A stretch of DNA of 31,824 nt from Microcaldota archaeon (GTDB taxonomy: Archaea > Micrarchaeota > Micrarchaeia > Micrarchaeales > CABMGC01): assembly GCA_021845465.1 (NCBI GenBank), contig JAKBRL010000013.1, positions 1-31,824 of the forward strand, written 5' to 3'. The notes beneath the pieces are model-generated. The model saw only the letters and a program-made list of their open reading frames with translations, was not told where the DNA came from and searched no databases. A program made the position numbers and the translations under genes. This document shows positions 30,648 through 31,824 of this stretch, one piece after another. Position 1 is the stretch's first letter. Every line of letters begins with the position of its first letter.

Positions 30648-31064
30648 CTATGTCGCATTCCCGCTCTTCCTGCCGATTATTGTATGCCATATGTTGACTG
30701 CATGCAACAGAACAGCTACAATCATCGCCATCAACCCTCCAAGGATTACTGCGGCGTCCTTCTGTCCTGTGAGTGCAATACCCTCAAATGCAATTATCCC
30801 TGCATTTAGGAGAACGTATTCTACGGCTATGACCTTATAATTTGCTCCACTATGGCGTGAGACTCCAGGCACAAAAATGTACGATATGCCAAAAATCAGC
30901 TGTGTGACAAAACCATACAATAATAGTATGAATACCGGGTCTCTACTTACAGCGACTGCGCCTGACAGGCTAAAAGCAAGAAGTATCGTACCGATCACGA
31001 AATACAAGAACCCCGTAGCTATGTAAAGCCTTACCATCTTGCTCGTTGCAACAACATTGTCCAT
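30648..31064 (-). CDS. four-helix membrane protein, possibly heme-oxidase-like
   Basis: The 138-residue protein has four membrane helices: about 12-34, 43-66, 80-98 and 104-128. Residues 52-72 (FVTQLIFGISYIFVPGVSRHS) and the end of TM4 (LLHAVNIWHT) contain His residues in or near the membrane, reminiscent of fragments of cytochrome oxidase subunit I or NnrS-type heme proteins. It is far too short for a complete oxidase subunit, so this remains a weak similarity. Its 3' end converges with the hemerythrin-like gene 8 nt away, and the DUF488 gene lies upstream on the same strand with a 29-nt gap. The three may form an O2/NO-related group. Confidence 0.65.
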   Translation of the reverse strand: MDNVVATSKMVRLYIATGFLYFVIGTILLAFSLSGAVAVSRDPVFILLLYGFVTQLIFGISYIFVPGVSRHSGANYKVIAVEYVLLNAGIIAFEGIALTGQKDAAVILGGLMAMIVAVLLHAVNIWHTIIGRKSGNAT

Positions 31065-31093
31065 AAACGCACTGATTATCTCTTGCAGACCAG

Positions 31094-31618
31094 TTATTTA
31101 TACACTATATTCAGCCTGTTCACCCTTGCGCTTTTTGTTAGCTCGTGTGGTTTTGAATTGGTTGGACTGAAGATGTGCCTGACATCCACACCCCTGACCA
31201 GAAGTGCATCCGCTATAAGCGATCTATGACATCTCCATGGCACTGCCTCTGCACACATTATGGCCGTCTGCCTTTTCTTTGCCAGGCTTATAAGCTCAAT
31301 GAGACTCTCCTTGAACTCGCTGGTCTGCATATAGTCTGCGAAGCCTCTGAATGACGCATTGTGCCAGTACGTATTGGCCGAATCCTTCAACGGATGCCTG
31401 AGGCCCCCTATACCTTTTATATGTCTGTAGTGTATGCGATGTCTCTTTAGGCTAGCAGCAAGTCGTTTCTCGTTGAACTGCGGGTTGGCCCTAGACTTAG
31501 GTATGGTACGTATATCTACCAATTCCTTTATCTTGTATGCGTCAAGCAACCTCACAAATTCACTAAGCTTATGTGTTGAGTGGCCTATAGTAAAAATCAT
31601 ATGCTTGTTTTTAGCCAT
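31094..31618 (-). CDS. DUF488-family protein
   Basis: The 174-residue protein shows the family signatures: IFTIGHSTHKLSEFVRLL at the start (8-25), LVDIRTIPKSRANPQFN (33-49), a YRHIKGIGGLR segment (67-77) and CAEAVPWRCHRSLIADAL (121-138) with the paired Cys/His. DUF488 proteins are widespread in archaea and bacteria and are thought to be small enzymes or nucleic-acid-associated proteins; the reaction is unknown. ATG 31618 gives six extra residues compared with ATG 31600, where family members often begin; either is possible. A 7-bp inverted repeat lies just upstream in the promoter. Confidence 0.85.
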   Translation of the reverse strand: MAKNKHMIFTIGHSTHKLSEFVRLLDAYKIKELVDIRTIPKSRANPQFNEKRLAASLKRHRIHYRHIKGIGGLRHPLKDSANTYWHNASFRGFADYMQTSEFKESLIELISLAKKRQTAIMCAEAVPWRCHRSLIADALLVRGVDVRHIFSPTNSKPHELTKSARVNRLNIVYK

Positions 31619-31628
31619 AAATCAGACC

Positions 31629-31648
31629 ATACTAATCCGTTTTAGTAT
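31629..31648 (-). promoter_or_regulatory. inverted repeat upstream of the DUF488 gene
   Basis: ATACTAA (31629-31635) and TTAGTAT (31642-31648) form perfect 7-bp arms around a 6-nt spacer, 11-30 nt before the DUF488 ATG on the minus strand. The placement suits an operator over the transcription start. A TATA-like ACATATAAGG lies further upstream near 31670-31679. Confidence 0.45.
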
Positions 31649-31719
31649 CCTACCTCACTCTGTACATCCCTTATATGTTTAAATAAATTTATACAACTTA
31701 CAAGATGAATAGCAGAAAG

Positions 31720-31740
31720 CCCCTAACCTTGAGTTAGGGG
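31720..31740. mobile_element. solitary hairpin resembling an IS200/IS605-type transposon end
   Basis: CCCCTAAC (31720-31727) and GTTAGGGG (31733-31740) form a perfect 8-bp stem with loop CTTGA. It is preceded by AAAG and followed by ATGAATG. GATGAAT also occurs just before the hairpin (31704-31710) and overlapping its end (31740-31746). Hairpins of this form end IS200/IS605 and TnpB (omega-RNA) elements in archaea. No tnpA or tnpB is on either side within the window, so this is a remnant, a non-autonomous copy or the end of an element continuing past 31824. Confidence 0.4.
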
Positions 31741-31824
31741 ATGAATGCGAAATAATTTTATATTTTGTCATCATAATACCATCAATGTCATCTGCATATA
31801 TCTGAAACACATCCGTGAGGAGTG

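Noticed and set aside
31720..31740. Hairpin as a CRISPR repeat
   Set aside because: The sequence occurs once in the window, with no regularly spaced copies and no cas genes.

Overview
This window is archaeal chromosomal DNA. It carries archaeal ribosomal proteins in the order L1-L10-L12, a B-family DNA polymerase, a type II methionine aminopeptidase, the RNase P subunit Rnp4, an archaeal FAD synthase, and TATA-box promoters placed about 21-30 nt before start codons, as expected for leaderless mRNAs. Compact genes, many small or degenerate enzymes, and glycosylation-rich secreted proteins suggest a DPANN archaeon, perhaps an ARMAN-like Micrarchaeote from an acidic habitat. That placement is inferred from general character and no phylogeny was run.

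Layout. 1-2.9 kb: a small membrane protein, FAD synthase, and the L1-L10-L12 operon, with a TATA region shared by the last two. 3.1-9.7 kb: a large membrane-anchored secreted protein, a DJ-1/PfpI-like protein without the usual cysteine, Rnp4, a HAD-like protein without an ordinary start codon, a ZIP-like transporter, a Yip1 protein and an MFS transporter. 9.7-12.9 kb: prephenate dehydrogenase, then phosphomevalonate kinase and diphosphomevalonate decarboxylase in one operon (lower half of the classical mevalonate pathway). 13.1-16.6 kb: an AT-rich accessory stretch with a Cys-rich small protein, unrecognised genes, and a tightly spaced nucleotidyltransferase plus EEP-fold phosphodiesterase pair. 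16.6-25.9 kb: a YVTN-type surface protein, tRNA-Arg(TCG), an unrecognised reading frame without a standard start, DNA polymerase B, an alcohol dehydrogenase, methionine aminopeptidase, a branched-chain aminotransferase, a secreted protein and tRNA-Asn(GTT).

25.9-31.8 kb is accessory. The 3' end of tRNA-Asn and about 30 nt of its downstream flank recur imperfectly 3.8 kb away, the pattern left by tRNA-targeted integration. Between the copies lie a copper-type module (PadR-TRASH regulator, 46-aa TRASH/YHS protein, 47-aa Cys/His protein, CopA-like ATPase with an N-terminal TRASH/YHS domain) and an AbrB-RelE toxin-antitoxin pair. Beyond the second copy are a degenerate zinc-ribbon-like ORF, a hemerythrin-like protein, a small membrane protein, a DUF488 protein and a hairpin resembling an IS200/IS605-type transposon end. 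Several of these promoters carry perfect palindromes next to the TATA box.

No complete integrase, transposase or CRISPR array was found. The items most worth following up are the tRNA-bounded copper island with its three TRASH proteins, two genes whose reading frames lack ATG/GTG/TTG starts, and the nucleotidyltransferase/phosphodiesterase cassette.
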